NCBI RefSeq assembly: GCF_900113575.1
Contig: NZ_FOPV01000007.1
Location: 1 to 64,000 of the forward strand
DNA length: 64,000 bases
Reading direction: 5' to 3'
From: Nitrosospira sp. Nsp14
Lineage (GTDB): Bacteria; Pseudomonadota; Gammaproteobacteria; Burkholderiales; Nitrosomonadaceae
Of the stretch, positions 26,113 to 35,378 are shown piece by piece. The translations under genes were made by a program, and so were the position numbers. How positions within the stretch are numbered: the first letter of the stretch is position 1; the number at the start of each line of letters is the position of its first letter. Below the pieces are notes generated by a model. The model had not been told where the DNA came from, ran no database searches, and saw only the letters and a program-made list of their open reading frames with translations.

Positions 26113-26388
26113 TTGCCCTCCGCTTCATCGTTTTCCTGTTTCTTTCCTTTTTAAAATACTGGAGTTGATACTGCCTCGGTGCTGTAATTCGGTTGCGTCA
26201 GCTCAGCGAGGAAGCAGCTTACTTGCTTACTTGATGCGATTTCCCGCCTCCACCCCAGGGCTTTTCGGGTTGCTCCATTCATGCGCTGAATATTTCAAAA
26301 ACTTGTACTTCAGTCCAATGTTCACCGCTGGCGTATTGGGGGAAGATGAGTTCTATCGGGGAGAGTTTTGGGATTCCCGAGAGTGAAG

Positions 26389-26463
26389 GGAAAACCGGGA
26401 AAGCACTCGTATACAGGATTAAAGGAAACCGATTGAGCACGGTAGTTTCCCGGAAAACCGATT
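26389..26463 (+). promoter_or_regulatory. Three GGAAA(A)CCG repeats upstream of the PEP-CTERM gene
   Basis: Direct repeats GGAAAACCG (26389-26397), GGAAACCGATT (26424-26434) and GGAAAACCGATT (26452-26463) sit 45-120 bp before the ATG at 26509, spaced 35 and 28 bp. Their spacing near multiples of a helical turn suggests an activator or repressor array; the factor is unknown. The remainder of the gap 25964-26508 holds the terminator at 26076 and no gene. Confidence 0.4.
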
Positions 26464-26508
26464 CGATAGGTTCTTTTATATTTTCTATTAAATAGGCTGA
26501 GGCTAACT

Positions 26509-27249
26509 ATGGAATCGAATCGAATTTATGGCGGATACAGATCAGTTGCTGGTGCCCTGGTCGGGCTGGGACTGATGGCCGCGACTTTGCCGGCCTCCGC
26601 GCTCCTTATTGACATCAATACCTATGTAACGGGCAGTCTGGTGTCTGGTACCGCCTCTATGGGTCAGCTCACCCTGACGCAGAATGGCGCCCACGTCGAT
26701 TTCAGCTTCAGCAATTCGGTCAATAACCTTCAGAGCGGCATTGGTGATGACGCATTTATATCGAAACTGCTTTTCTCTTATGCTGGAGCTTCAGCTCTGA
26801 CGAATGCTTCGTTCGTGAATTTTGGAGGCACGCAGCTCGTTACGGCTAACGATTTTGATCTAAACCCTCCCGGGAACGATGCCGGCTACGACTTTTATAT
26901 TGGGTTGGATTTCCCAACCAAATCCTCGGCGCGCTTTGTAGATGGCGAGTCCAGTTCTTGGACAATCAGGAATGTTTTGTTAGATGACTTTTTGAACCCC
27001 GTGACCGGCAGCGGCACGGCTTCCGTCGCCATGGTTCACGTCCAGCAGGTTGGCGCCGGGCCTGGCGGGGAGAGTTCACTGAAATACGTCGCGTCGGACG
27101 GGGAGGTGCCTCCGCAGGAAATCCCCTCCAATCCGATCCCGGAACCAGGCTCGCTGGCGCTTACGATGCTGGGACTACTCGGATTGGCAGGGCTGCGCAT
27201 GAGGAAACACACCAGGAAAAATAATGCTAGGGCAATACCGCTCCATTAA
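26509..27249 (+). CDS. PEP-CTERM sorting-domain protein
   Basis: This 246-residue secreted protein has an N-terminal signal peptide (cleavage near ASA-LLID) and a Ser/Thr/Asn-rich beta-like body. The C-terminal sorting signal is PEP followed by a hydrophobic helix and RMRK (NPIPEPGSLALTMLGLLGLA). Exosortase recognises such tails and processes the protein to the cell surface. Extra residues (HTRKNNARAIPLH) follow the basic anchor, a somewhat long tail. No exosortase gene is in the window. Confidence 0.9.
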   Translation: MESNRIYGGYRSVAGALVGLGLMAATLPASALLIDINTYVTGSLVSGTASMGQLTLTQNGAHVDFSFSNSVNNLQSGIGDDAFISKLLFSYAGASALTNASFVNFGGTQLVTANDFDLNPPGNDAGYDFYIGLDFPTKSSARFVDGESSSWTIRNVLLDDFLNPVTGSGTASVAMVHVQQVGAGPGGESSLKYVASDGEVPPQEIPSNPIPEPGSLALTMLGLLGLAGLRMRKHTRKNNARAIPLH

Positions 27250-27318
27250 ATCGGTCAAATGTTGTTATTGGAGGAGCCGTATTGCTTATCCAAGCTTATC
27301 CATGATCCTCGACTGGCA

Positions 27319-27987
27319 CTATAGACCGGTTCCACTCGAAAACCCGAAGCGTTCCAGCAATGCGCGGAAGGAATCACTGGCAATGACGAACGCGATCAGA
27401 TACGAGGTTAAGCTTAGAAGAACAATCGTTCCGACAGAGCGCCACGGGCTCAAGGTGGAATAACGCCTCCATGTAGTTAAAAAACCTGCATCCTCCGTTG
27501 CTTCCCGGCCCTTGTACAAGTTCAATTCGACAAGAATGCTGTGCCGGGCCCTGCGCAGCGCGTCACGAACCCCCGTTCGATACGTGGCATCGATCAATTC
27601 AAGCCGTTTGGCCTGACTATCAGTAAAAGGCTCCTGCTCAGGCGTGTTCCTGGCGGCCTCTCGGAAAAAAGATTGCATTCGATCCTCATAGCGGTCCTCC
27701 GCCAGCATGGAGCCAACCAGCGTCTCGATTTCGGCTAGCTGTTCTTTTCTGGGTCTGGGATGCGAGGCCGCGGCTGCCGGTTTCAAAATGCTGCGTATTT
27801 TCTGAATAAACTCGTATTCTTTTCGAGTAATCAGCCTCAACCAGATTGCCTCCACTGCCTGAGGAGAAGGCATATGGGGTTTCTGACCGGAGCGTGCGTC
27901 ACCGAATAGCTTTTCCAGCTCGATTTTGGCAGCGCTTTCGCATTCAGCGTCAATTGCCTCAAGCCCGGTTTTGAAAATATCGCTCAT
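27319..27987 (-). CDS. Unknown protein with a C-terminal membrane anchor
   Basis: Starting at ATG 27987 this is 222 residues; the frame stays open to 28083, but the upstream part is Ser/Ala-rich and atypical. The body is helical and charged (ECESAAKIELEKLFGD, RPRKEQLAEIETLVGSMLAE). One membrane segment near the C-terminus (SVGTIVLLSLTSYLIAFVIA) suggests a cytoplasmic domain tethered by its tail. No family recognised. It ends 69 bp from the convergent PEP-CTERM gene. Confidence 0.6.
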   Translation of the reverse strand: MSDIFKTGLEAIDAECESAAKIELEKLFGDARSGQKPHMPSPQAVEAIWLRLITRKEYEFIQKIRSILKPAAAASHPRPRKEQLAEIETLVGSMLAEDRYEDRMQSFFREAARNTPEQEPFTDSQAKRLELIDATYRTGVRDALRRARHSILVELNLYKGREATEDAGFLTTWRRYSTLSPWRSVGTIVLLSLTSYLIAFVIASDSFRALLERFGFSSGTGL

Positions 27988-28170
27988 TATGCTTGCGGAA
28001 GCAGTCACTCGTAATTGAAGTGTAACGTAATTTAAAAGAGCCGTGCATGAGTAACTTCCGCTGGCGGCCGTTGCGCTATCCATGGGGGTGACAGGGATTA
28101 TCAGCGGAGCCTGCCGATGTGGTTGTCAATCTATCGGGCGCATTACGCTGGATGCTATCCGACCGCAGCG

Positions 28171-29241
28171 TCAAATCGGTATCGCAGCAAAGGCATCCAG
28201 ATCTTCTACGGCAGCGGTTACGCGGCGAATGAGCTCGTGATTGCTCTCCGGTTCGATCATCCCGCCCACTGCCAGCGAGACAATCATGGCTTCGAACGGA
28301 TAGGCGAGATGCGCCCGGTATCGCTGCCACAGACTGCTCGGTTCAATTCCGGTAACTCCGTGTGCAGCGAGTGCCTGCGCATAAGTCGTCAAAAAAAGAG
28401 CTTCGTGCATCCGCCGCACTTCGGGTTGCAGTGCCGTGGCGAGGAAATAAGAGACATCCGCGATCCCCTCCCCAAAGCGAACCAATTGCCAGTCGAGAAG
28501 GCCCGGCTGAGACTGGCGCCAGAATATATTCCCTGCGTGACAATCGTGATGCACCAGGGTTTGCGGCGCATTTGCAAGAAAACGCATGGCTCCGCGACGA
28601 TGCCGGGCATAGCGGACGGCCCATCTTCGTACGGCGCCAGGCACGAGCTTTCCAGCCAGTCTCAGCCCCCGCTGCATCAGTGGTACAGCCAGGGCCGTGC
28701 CCAGATGATCTTCCAGCCGGCGGACTGGACCGGCCAGCCATCGATAGGTTTCCCCGAGCGCCACCTTATCCGAAAAAAAGGCATGAAAACGGGCGAGCTG
28801 CTCGATGACGAGCATTGCTTGCGCCGGAGTCAGGGCGTCGCCCGGCTTTCCCGTGGTCGCACCGGTTTCCGTCACATCCGCCAGAACCAGAGTTGTGCCT
28901 CTTCCAAGCTTGCTCTCTGCCGCCAGAAATCCGGGCACTGCAAGCGGTATCGCAGGAGCCGTTTCTCTGTAGAAACGTACCTCGGTATGCAGCAGGCCCG
29001 GTAAAGCCGTAATGACCCGAGCGCGCCAGTTGAGGGAGGGCAATTTCACAAACCACCGCCGCGGCATCGCGGCCGGCCCATCATGTTCTATTGCCAGGCG
29101 TACTCGCGTCGTTGTGCCGATATCGACAGAGACGGTGGCGACATTCGACACGATTACCCCGGGGCAATTGTTTCCGACCACTCGTTGCGCCCAGTCTATG
29201 GTTAGGTCGCTCGGTCGGTGTGCAAGGATGTCATGCTTCAT
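28171..29241 (-). CDS. Aminoglycoside-phosphotransferase-fold kinase
   Basis: This 356-residue protein has the kinase catalytic loop LVHHDCHAGNIFW and the metal-binding segment GLLDWQLVRFGEGIADVSYF, as in APH/choline-kinase-like and ecdysteroid-kinase-like proteins. ATP-lobe features (GRGTTLVLADVTETGA) lie near residue 115. It is predicted to phosphorylate a small molecule. Nothing indicates antibiotic resistance; the natural substrate is unknown. It has no operon partner. Confidence 0.82.
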   Translation of the reverse strand: MKHDILAHRPSDLTIDWAQRVVGNNCPGVIVSNVATVSVDIGTTTRVRLAIEHDGPAAMPRRWFVKLPSLNWRARVITALPGLLHTEVRFYRETAPAIPLAVPGFLAAESKLGRGTTLVLADVTETGATTGKPGDALTPAQAMLVIEQLARFHAFFSDKVALGETYRWLAGPVRRLEDHLGTALAVPLMQRGLRLAGKLVPGAVRRWAVRYARHRRGAMRFLANAPQTLVHHDCHAGNIFWRQSQPGLLDWQLVRFGEGIADVSYFLATALQPEVRRMHEALFLTTYAQALAAHGVTGIEPSSLWQRYRAHLAYPFEAMIVSLAVGGMIEPESNHELIRRVTAAVEDLDAFAAIPI

Positions 29242-29370
29242 TGTCGGGGGGAATTCCTGCAGCTACCCCGACAATTCTCCAGCATGGCGTGCCTTTTCCG
29301 GGATGTGCTGAAGGCGGAATGATATACAGGGACGCTTTTGAATTAATTTCGGTATGTAAACATTTGGCAT

Positions 29371-29400
29371 AAAAAAGGGAGCCAAGGCTCCCTTTTTTAT
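29371..29400 (-). terminator. Rho-independent terminator after the TIGR04073 gene
   Basis: A perfect inverted repeat GGGAGCC-AA-GGCTCCC is flanked by six A and six T, so it can work in both directions. It lies 15 bp downstream of the minus-strand TIGR04073 gene. Confidence 0.88.
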
Positions 29401-29414
29401 CGATGGGGTCGACG

Positions 29415-29792
29415 TTATTTGGTGTCCGTCGATAACTTCCAGTCGGGAATATAATGCGTTTTCTTATCCCAGTCTTTCCAGATGAAGTCGGGTTCGATAA
29501 TCGGTTTGGTAGGAATGATAAATGTTACCAGGTCGACCGCACCCGTCAATGTGCGTCCAATCCCGTGTACAATACCCGTCAGCGTTCCGACGGTAAGGCC
29601 ATAACCCAGGCCCCTCTCATGCGTTTCTATAATCACATTCTTAGGAATTTCCCCAAGTCCCGTTACCGTGTTCGCAAGACCGTGCGCGAGCTTGTCACCT
29701 ACGCCCTCGACGTAATCGTGGGCCATGGCGGCTTGCGGCGAAATGAATAAAAGTGCAGATAGTATCAGCAGTGATTTCAGCATGTTTTTCAT
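29415..29792 (-). CDS. Exosortase-system-associated protein, TIGR04073 type
   Basis: This 125-residue protein has a clear signal peptide (ending AMA-HDY) and the family pattern KLAHGLANTVTGLGEIPKN ... GLGYGLTVGTLTGIVHGIGRTLTGAVDLVTF, then Pro-rich IIPTKPIIEPDF. Members occur in genomes with PEP-CTERM/exosortase systems; the molecular role is unknown. ATG 29792 has GGGAGG upstream. It fits the PEP-CTERM protein 2.2 kb away. Confidence 0.82.
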   Translation of the reverse strand: MKNMLKSLLILSALLFISPQAAMAHDYVEGVGDKLAHGLANTVTGLGEIPKNVIIETHERGLGYGLTVGTLTGIVHGIGRTLTGAVDLVTFIIPTKPIIEPDFIWKDWDKKTHYIPDWKLSTDTK

Positions 29793-29853
29793 CGATACCT
29801 CCCTAGTGATTGATAAATTAAAGCCGGTCTAATACTAGCATACCGTTGAGGAT

Positions 29854-30054
29854 ATGGGTACGGCATTTAAAAAATTGACGGTTTCGGCAATAAAACGTTG
29901 TGCGGGTGCCGGTTTACGGGTGCTGACCGCCGGGGACGGTCGCTGCAGCGCATTCGAGCCATACCCGGCTCGAATAATTATGCTAGGCTTCGGCATGCTT
30001 GTCGCGGCCGCGCTATCTACCGAGCAGATGCCCCTTCAATTCGTAAAAAAATAA
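29854..30054 (+). CDS. Doubtful 66-codon ORF before the glycosyltransferase
   Basis: The frame starts with GAGG just upstream and contains one hydrophobic stretch (RIIMLGFGMLVAAALS). It ends 7 bp before the GTG start of the glycosyltransferase. No family is recognised. It could be a small leader or membrane peptide, or noise in the 269-bp gap. Confidence 0.22.
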   Translation: MGTAFKKLTVSAIKRCAGAGLRVLTAGDGRCSAFEPYPARIIMLGFGMLVAAALSTEQMPLQFVKK

Positions 30055-30061
30055 CAGCTAC

Positions 30062-32719
30062 GTGAGTTCGTTAAGCAAACCTACGGATAGGACGGGCCTC
30101 CTGTCGCTTCGCTTTGCCCCGGACCCCCCCGCGGCGGGCCCGTCCGGCGCGGGGGGTCCGAACGCCATCCGGTTTTCCGTGGTGGTGGCCGCGCTTAATG
30201 ATGCGGCGGGCATCGATCTGCTCATGGAGAGTTTATCTGCTTCCAATATTCCGGCGGAAAGCTTTGAGGTCATCGTCGTAAACGATAGCTCAAGCGAGCA
30301 GGTGGCGGGAAGGGTGCGCGCTTGGGAAAATCGGGCGAACATACGCCTGGTGGAGCCGGAGGAAAAGCTTGATTGCGCGCGTTCCGTGCTGGCCGGCACA
30401 GCCCTGGCTTGCGGAGAAGTGGTCGTGGTAATGGGTGGTGATTTCAGTCATCCGCTTGATCGGCTTCCAGCGTTGATAGAGTCGGTGTTGAACGGGAGCC
30501 ATGACGTTGCGATTGCCAGCCGCTACGCCCACCCGCCCGGTACCGGCAGCCTGGGCAATTTGCTTGCGTGGCCGCTACGCCATGGATATGACGCAGCATC
30601 AGAATTTTTTGTATTCCGGCGTGACTTGGCGCGTCTGATAACCGCGTGCCCTGACGGGGGCAGGATTCTGCCTGAGCTGCTGATGGCGGGTGGGGGAAAA
30701 CTCAGGGTGGTGGAAGTGCCCACCCGCCTCGGCGACGAAAACGATGCGCCATTACGGGCGGGAATCAAACAGCAAGCGGGAGACCTGCAACGCCTGATGA
30801 CGCTTACAGGCAGCACAGTTGCGCCCGGTGCCGGCAGCCGCTTGGCGGCGGTCGCGCTGTTGGGTGCCATAATCGACGCGGTACTGTTTCTTTCGCTCAC
30901 GGGTCAGGGAGCGGGGCTGGCCATGGCCCATATCCTCAGCTTTCTTCCCGCTGTAGCGGTCAGCTATTTTCTGTATTCGAAATCGTCACGTCGGACTCAG
31001 CAAAACGACGGCCGCATGCGCTCGCCGCAAATCGGGCGCTTTGTGCTCGTCAGCATGCTCGCGTTGTCGATGCGTGGCGGTGTGTTGGCCCTGCTGGTTA
31101 ATGCCTGGCACATCCCGGCGTTCATAGCGATTTTTCCGGCCATCGTCGCCGCTGCTGTCATCCTTTACCTCGGCTCCGGCTTCTATGTGTTTTCGGCCGG
31201 GTCGGCTTTCAGTTTTCCTGATGTGCGCTGGTGGGTAGCCTCTTTCGGAATCGTCGCGTTTGCGGTGCTATTGCGTCTGATCTACATAGGCGCGGCGCAG
31301 CTGATTCCCGACGAAGCCTACTATTGGAACTATGCGCAGCATATGGATCTGAGTTTTTTCGATCACCCGCCGATGGTTGCTTGGCTCATCTGGCTGGGTA
31401 CGGGACTCTTTGGCGACAATGAGTTCGGCGTGCGCGTCGGGGCTGTCATATGCGGGCTGATCGCGATGGGCTATCTGTATGCGCTAGCTCATAATCTGTA
31501 CGATAAGTCGACCGCGATGCGCGCCGTTCTACTGCTCGCGGTACTGCCTTTCGGTTGTGTCACCGGGGCTCTTATGACCCCCGATGCGCCATTGATGGCA
31601 ACGTGGGCGGCCACCTTGTATTACATGGAACGGGCATTGATAGCCGATCGCCGCTGGGCATGGCTGGGCATGGGCATTGCATTTGGACTGGGTATTCTGT
31701 CCAAATATACGCTGGGCCTGATGGGTGTGGCGGCGTTGGTATTTGTGGTGCTTGATCCGGAGTCCCGCCGCTGGCTTCGCCGGCCGCACGCATATCTCGC
31801 CGCCGCGCTTGCGCTATTGCTGTTTTCCCCGGTCATCATCTGGAATATGGAAAACGGCTGGGCATCGATTTTATTCCAATCCGAGCGAGCTACGGGGATC
31901 GGGAATCAATTTTCGCTGCACCTGCTTTTTTTCCACATGCTGCTGATGTTGACGCCAGTGGGTCTTCTGGCCGCTGCCCTTGCTCTATGGCCAGGACGGG
32001 ACCAACGCCCCAGCCCCTACGCAAACAGGCGGCAGCTATTCGTGCGGGTATTTACAGTTGTGCCATTGGCGGTGTTCTTTGGTCTTAGCCTTGTTGGTGC
32101 GCCGAAGTTCCACTGGACCGCTCCCGTATGGCTTGCTGTGTTGCCCACGATCGCGTGGATGATGGGTTCGGCGGGGAACTGGCGCAATATTACACGTCGG
32201 GTAGCGGCGGCGTGGAAGCCGACTATCGTGGTTTGTCTGTTTGTCTATGCAATCGCGCTGCACTATGTCACGCTCGGCATCCCTGGCGTTCCCTACAAGG
32301 GATTCGCCGAACACTACTTCTGGCATGAAACAGTTCCTGAAATCGAGAAGCTGGCAGCGGAGATTCAGCATCAGACTGGGCAAAAACCTATTGTCGTCGG
32401 CATGAGCAAATGGTCGGTCTCCGCCGCGTTGTCCTTTTACGGCAACAAGGCGGAGCCCATGGAGATACGCGCGCGCAACATGTTCCATCAAAGCGCGGCG
32501 GCGTACGATTTCTGGTATCCATCCCAGTCGCCGACCACGCGGCCCATCCTTCTGGTGGGCATGAAGCCCCACCAGTTGGAACATGATATTCATGGCGTTG
32601 ACAATATCACGCCATCCCTTGTCCGCCCTGGTCCGACGCAGGAGCTGGTCATTTACCGGGACAAGCGGCCCCTGCGGCGCGTTTATTACCGGGTGGCGTA
32701 TGGTTACAATCCGGTCTAA
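30062..32719 (+). CDS. Fused GT2 + GtrA-like + GT39/ArnT-like glycosyltransferase
   Basis: This 885-residue membrane protein starts at GTG 30062. Residues about 38-250 are a family 2 transferase domain (FSVVVAALNDAAGIDLLMES, VIVVNDSSS), although the usual DxD reads MGGDFSH. Residues about 258-375 are four GtrA-like membrane segments. Residues about 390-880 are a GT39/ArnT-like domain with ADEAYYWNYA-type motif PDEAYYWNYAQHMDLSFFDHPP and many membrane helices. It probably moves a sugar from a polyprenyl-phosphate donor, made by its own first domain, onto a lipid or protein. The substrate is unknown. Confidence 0.88.
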   Translation: MSSLSKPTDRTGLLSLRFAPDPPAAGPSGAGGPNAIRFSVVVAALNDAAGIDLLMESLSASNIPAESFEVIVVNDSSSEQVAGRVRAWENRANIRLVEPEEKLDCARSVLAGTALACGEVVVVMGGDFSHPLDRLPALIESVLNGSHDVAIASRYAHPPGTGSLGNLLAWPLRHGYDAASEFFVFRRDLARLITACPDGGRILPELLMAGGGKLRVVEVPTRLGDENDAPLRAGIKQQAGDLQRLMTLTGSTVAPGAGSRLAAVALLGAIIDAVLFLSLTGQGAGLAMAHILSFLPAVAVSYFLYSKSSRRTQQNDGRMRSPQIGRFVLVSMLALSMRGGVLALLVNAWHIPAFIAIFPAIVAAAVILYLGSGFYVFSAGSAFSFPDVRWWVASFGIVAFAVLLRLIYIGAAQLIPDEAYYWNYAQHMDLSFFDHPPMVAWLIWLGTGLFGDNEFGVRVGAVICGLIAMGYLYALAHNLYDKSTAMRAVLLLAVLPFGCVTGALMTPDAPLMATWAATLYYMERALIADRRWAWLGMGIAFGLGILSKYTLGLMGVAALVFVVLDPESRRWLRRPHAYLAAALALLLFSPVIIWNMENGWASILFQSERATGIGNQFSLHLLFFHMLLMLTPVGLLAAALALWPGRDQRPSPYANRRQLFVRVFTVVPLAVFFGLSLVGAPKFHWTAPVWLAVLPTIAWMMGSAGNWRNITRRVAAAWKPTIVVCLFVYAIALHYVTLGIPGVPYKGFAEHYFWHETVPEIEKLAAEIQHQTGQKPIVVGMSKWSVSAALSFYGNKAEPMEIRARNMFHQSAAAYDFWYPSQSPTTRPILLVGMKPHQLEHDIHGVDNITPSLVRPGPTQELVIYRDKRPLRRVYYRVAYGYNPV

Positions 32720-32963
32720 TGAGACATCGGAGCGCGGCCAGTTAACGGATCACGCGTCGAACGCAAGCTGTAGCAAAACCCACTCAAGCTCTGCACAGTC
32801 CAGGAGGGGTGCGGCCGGATTCTTCCAATTTCCCGGCCGTGCTTCCAGAGGACTGAACAGAGCTTCTCCAAGCTGTGTCGGGGATCACCTCGCATGTTTG
32901 CAGAGGAATCAGCTCAGGGTCCGGCTGCTGGACTCTTCCTTTAATCTTTTCGTACTCCTGCGC

Positions 32964-33401
32964 TTATTCAGCCGACGTGACGTTGATCTTCTTCGGCTGA
33001 ACCGCCTCCCGTTTGGGAATGACAATTTCAAGCACCCCGTGGTTGGACTTTGCCGATATCGCGTCGGGATTCGCGGTGTCGGGCAAGCTGAAGCGACGAT
33101 AAAACGAGCCATAGGTTCGTTCGACCCGCTTATAGCCTTCCCTTTCGGTTTTGGCCTCGGTTTTCTTTTCCCCCTTGATTGTCAAAACTCCGTCTTCCAT
33201 GCTGATGTCGATTTCTTCGGGTTTCACGCCGGGAAGGTCGGCCTGCAATACGAATTTATCAGCTTCTTCCTTGATATCGACGGCGGGGGCCCACTCGGCA
33301 GTGGCCGTCGATCCGTCGCCATTCGTGCCCTCGCGGGCTCTGTCCAGTTCTTTGTGCAATTGATGCAGCAAGCTCCAGGGCTCATAACGTGTAATGGGCA
33401 T
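32964..33401 (-). CDS. Hsp20 small heat-shock protein
   Basis: This 145-residue protein holds unfolding proteins in a refoldable state without ATP. The alpha-crystallin domain spans about 45-140: VDIKEEADKFVLQADLPGVK, GVLTIKGEKK, and SYGSFYRRFSLP-like YGSFYRRFSLPD; the closing HGVLEIVIPK precedes a short tail. ATG 33401 has GGAGGG upstream and gives MPITRYEPW, preferred over an upstream start at 33446. It is convergent with the glycosyltransferase. Confidence 0.95.
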   Translation of the reverse strand: MPITRYEPWSLLHQLHKELDRAREGTNGDGSTATAEWAPAVDIKEEADKFVLQADLPGVKPEEIDISMEDGVLTIKGEKKTEAKTEREGYKRVERTYGSFYRRFSLPDTANPDAISAKSNHGVLEIVIPKREAVQPKKINVTSAE

Positions 33402-33451
33402 ACTCCCTCCATGATTAACGGTTGAAAAATAATTGATTTGCATCATCTCTC

Positions 33452-33479
33452 AATATAGTGCCATTTGAATTTTTTTCAA
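33452..33479 (-). promoter_or_regulatory. Candidate hsp20 promoter
   Basis: On the minus strand TTGAAA (33479-33474) and TATATT (33457-33452) are 16 bp apart, a good vegetative-type promoter 50 bp upstream of the hsp20 start. The -35 lies in the perfect inverted repeat TTGAA-5-TTCAA (33465-33479), which could be an operator. It is not a sigma-32 consensus. Confidence 0.5.
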
Positions 33480-33937
33480 CTGAACCTGGTAATCAACATG
33501 AGCCGGTCTCGATGGAGGCTAGAGGGTGGGGACGGAAGAATGCGCGCAGGGTTTTGAGCGTGCGGGGAATAAACCGGTGTTTGCCTCGCTCAACTATTTG
33601 GGATCAATCTGAAGCGCGACTACAAGGGAACATTGAACAGATTCCTTATGTCGCAGTTAGTGGCGTACGCAATACGACCGGCGTACTGGCGCGGCTGCGC
33701 AGGAGCGTGTGGCTCGATGGGGCGCAATCGGCCGTGACAGGGTTTGAGCGAAAGTGGCGCCGTTATGCCAAAAAAACCTTTGGCCAATGCTTGGGAGGGG
33801 TCAGAGGCACATTGCGTATTTGCAAGATGGGGTGCCCGGACGGCGAGGACGCAAATGGCCGATCCTTTTGACAAGGGTGTACAAAGAGACCACTTGTGTA
33901 CATGCCTATTTTGCCGGCAACGGGCTCCGCGGAGGAT
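33480..33937. other. Intergenic region between hsp20 and nagZ
   Basis: No credible gene is visible in these 458 bp; the frames crossing it continue antisense into nagZ and look like shadows. No RNA gene or terminator was recognised. Confidence 0.4.
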
Positions 33938-34996
33938 TTATTCGACATTCCCTAACGGCAAATCTCCGCTGCTCATTCCAATACCTCCAATTTCTTTTAC
34001 CGCTTTAACAAAATCAGTGTTTTCGTGCAGCTCAACGATGGACTCGGGGTGGGGGTGTCCATGCATGCGAGCGAGGCGAACCAGGCTGATGGCGGGAATA
34101 TCCCAGCGCAACTCGGCCAGCAGCGTGTCGGCGGCGTCCGGATTGTTGCAGATCAACACCATATCGCACCCGGCATGCAACGCGCTTTCCGCGCGCTGCA
34201 GCACGGTGCCCGCAAACGCTGCGCCTTCCATATTCAGGTCGTCACTGAAAATACATCCCTCAAACTCCAGCTCGCCCCGCAGTATCTTCTTCAGCCAGAC
34301 CTCGGAAAATCCAGCAGGGCGTGAATCCACCTTTGGGTAAATCACATGCGCCGGCATAATGCCGATCATCCCGAGATCGATCATTTTGCGGAACGGGACC
34401 ATGTCATTCATTTCGATGTCCGCATAGGCGCGTTGATCTACGGGCAGTTCAAGATGAGAATCCGCCTGGATGCAGCCGTGTCCGGGGAAATGCTTGCCCA
34501 CTGCATTCATGCCACCCGATTTCAACCCGGACATCAGACTATGCGCCAGATCTGCTATCGCTTCCGGTTCACGGTGAATCGCGCGGTCTCCGATGACGCA
34601 GCTCGTGCCGTAGTCCATATCGAGGACGGGAGTGAAGCTGAAATCAACCCCCGCGGCCCGCAATTCGGCTGCCAGGACATACCCCATCTGCCTTGCGAGA
34701 TGGCGCGCCTGGCGCGGATGCTCATCCCAGATTCTTCCCAGCTCCCGCATCGGCGGCAAGCGGGTGAACTCGGTACGAAAACGCTGGACTCTGCCGCCTT
34801 CATGATCGACGGCAATGAGCAACGGAGGGTTCCGGAGTGCGTGAATCTCGGCGGTCAGTTGCGTAAGCTGAGCAAGGGACGAGTAATTGCGGGCGAAGAG
34901 GATTACCCCGCCAACCGTCGGATGCAGAAGTTTTGTCTTATCGGCAGCAGTGAGCCTAGTGCCGCCGATATCAAGCATGAGAGGGCCGAGCGTCAT
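33938..34996 (-). CDS. nagZ: Beta-N-acetylglucosaminidase NagZ
   Basis: This 352-residue GH3 cytoplasmic enzyme removes GlcNAc from recycled anhydromuropeptides. Visible motifs are [22 protein letters not shown], the KHFPGHGC loop with the catalytic His, and [10 protein letters not shown] with the nucleophile Asp. It is last of pdxJ-acpS-nagZ, 4 bp after acpS, so it is co-transcribed. The C-terminal tail is short, as usual for proteobacterial NagZ. Confidence 0.96.
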   Translation of the reverse strand: MTLGPLMLDIGGTRLTAADKTKLLHPTVGGVILFARNYSSLAQLTQLTAEIHALRNPPLLIAVDHEGGRVQRFRTEFTRLPPMRELGRIWDEHPRQARHLARQMGYVLAAELRAAGVDFSFTPVLDMDYGTSCVIGDRAIHREPEAIADLAHSLMSGLKSGGMNAVGKHFPGHGCIQADSHLELPVDQRAYADIEMNDMVPFRKMIDLGMIGIMPAHVIYPKVDSRPAGFSEVWLKKILRGELEFEGCIFSDDLNMEGAAFAGTVLQRAESALHAGCDMVLICNNPDAADTLLAELRWDIPAISLVRLARMHGHPHPESIVELHENTDFVKAVKEIGGIGMSSGDLPLGNVE

Positions 34997-35000
34997 GGGC

Positions 35001-35378
35001 TTATTTTTCTAGTATGACAAACGCGCAGGCGAGGTTCAACTCGTCGCTGATGGAGAGATGGTGGCTGGTTATGCCTTCATTTTTGACCAGCGAGCTCAAT
35101 TCGGGATGAAAGGTAAAATAGGGTTTCCCCAGGGGGTCGTGCGTGATGCCGATATTATTCAAGCTCACGGGATAGCGCATACCGGTCCCGATTGCCTTGG
35201 AAAGAGCTTCCTTCGCGGCGAAGCGTTTGGCGAGAAACATCGCTGGCTGCATACTCTTCACATATTCCGGCCATTCGTCGTCGGCGAGCAGCCGTTTGGC
35301 AAAACGCTCGCCGTACTTCTCGAGCAGCCGCGCAATGCGTGAGGGTTCAACCAAGTCGGTGCCGATTCCATAAATCAT
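35001..35378 (-). CDS. acpS: Holo-[acyl-carrier-protein] synthase
   Basis: This 125-residue protein transfers 4'-phosphopantetheine from CoA to acyl carrier protein. The start [15 protein letters not shown] carries the Mg-binding Asp, and [13 protein letters not shown] holds the second signature. The length is standard. Its ATG overlaps the pdxJ stop by 4 bp, so translation is coupled. Confidence 0.96.
   Translation of the reverse strand: MIYGIGTDLVEPSRIARLLEKYGERFAKRLLADDEWPEYVKSMQPAMFLAKRFAAKEALSKAIGTGMRYPVSLNNIGITHDPLGKPYFTFHPELSSLVKNEGITSHHLSISDELNLACAFVILEK

Noticed and set aside
26431-26450. Sigma-54-like promoter upstream of the PEP-CTERM gene
   Set aside because: GAGCAC ... TTTCC lacks the required GG at -24 and GC at -12.
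28117-29004. 295-codon plus-strand ORF antisense to the phosphotransferase
   Set aside because: The minus strand encodes an intact APH-fold kinase; the plus frame has low-information composition.
32583-33425. 280-codon plus-strand ORF over the glycosyltransferase end and hsp20
   Set aside because: It overlaps two well-supported genes, one of them antisense, and has no recognisable domain.
34346-35017. 223-codon plus-strand ORF antisense to nagZ
   Set aside because: It is a shadow frame; nagZ on the minus strand has complete catalytic motifs.
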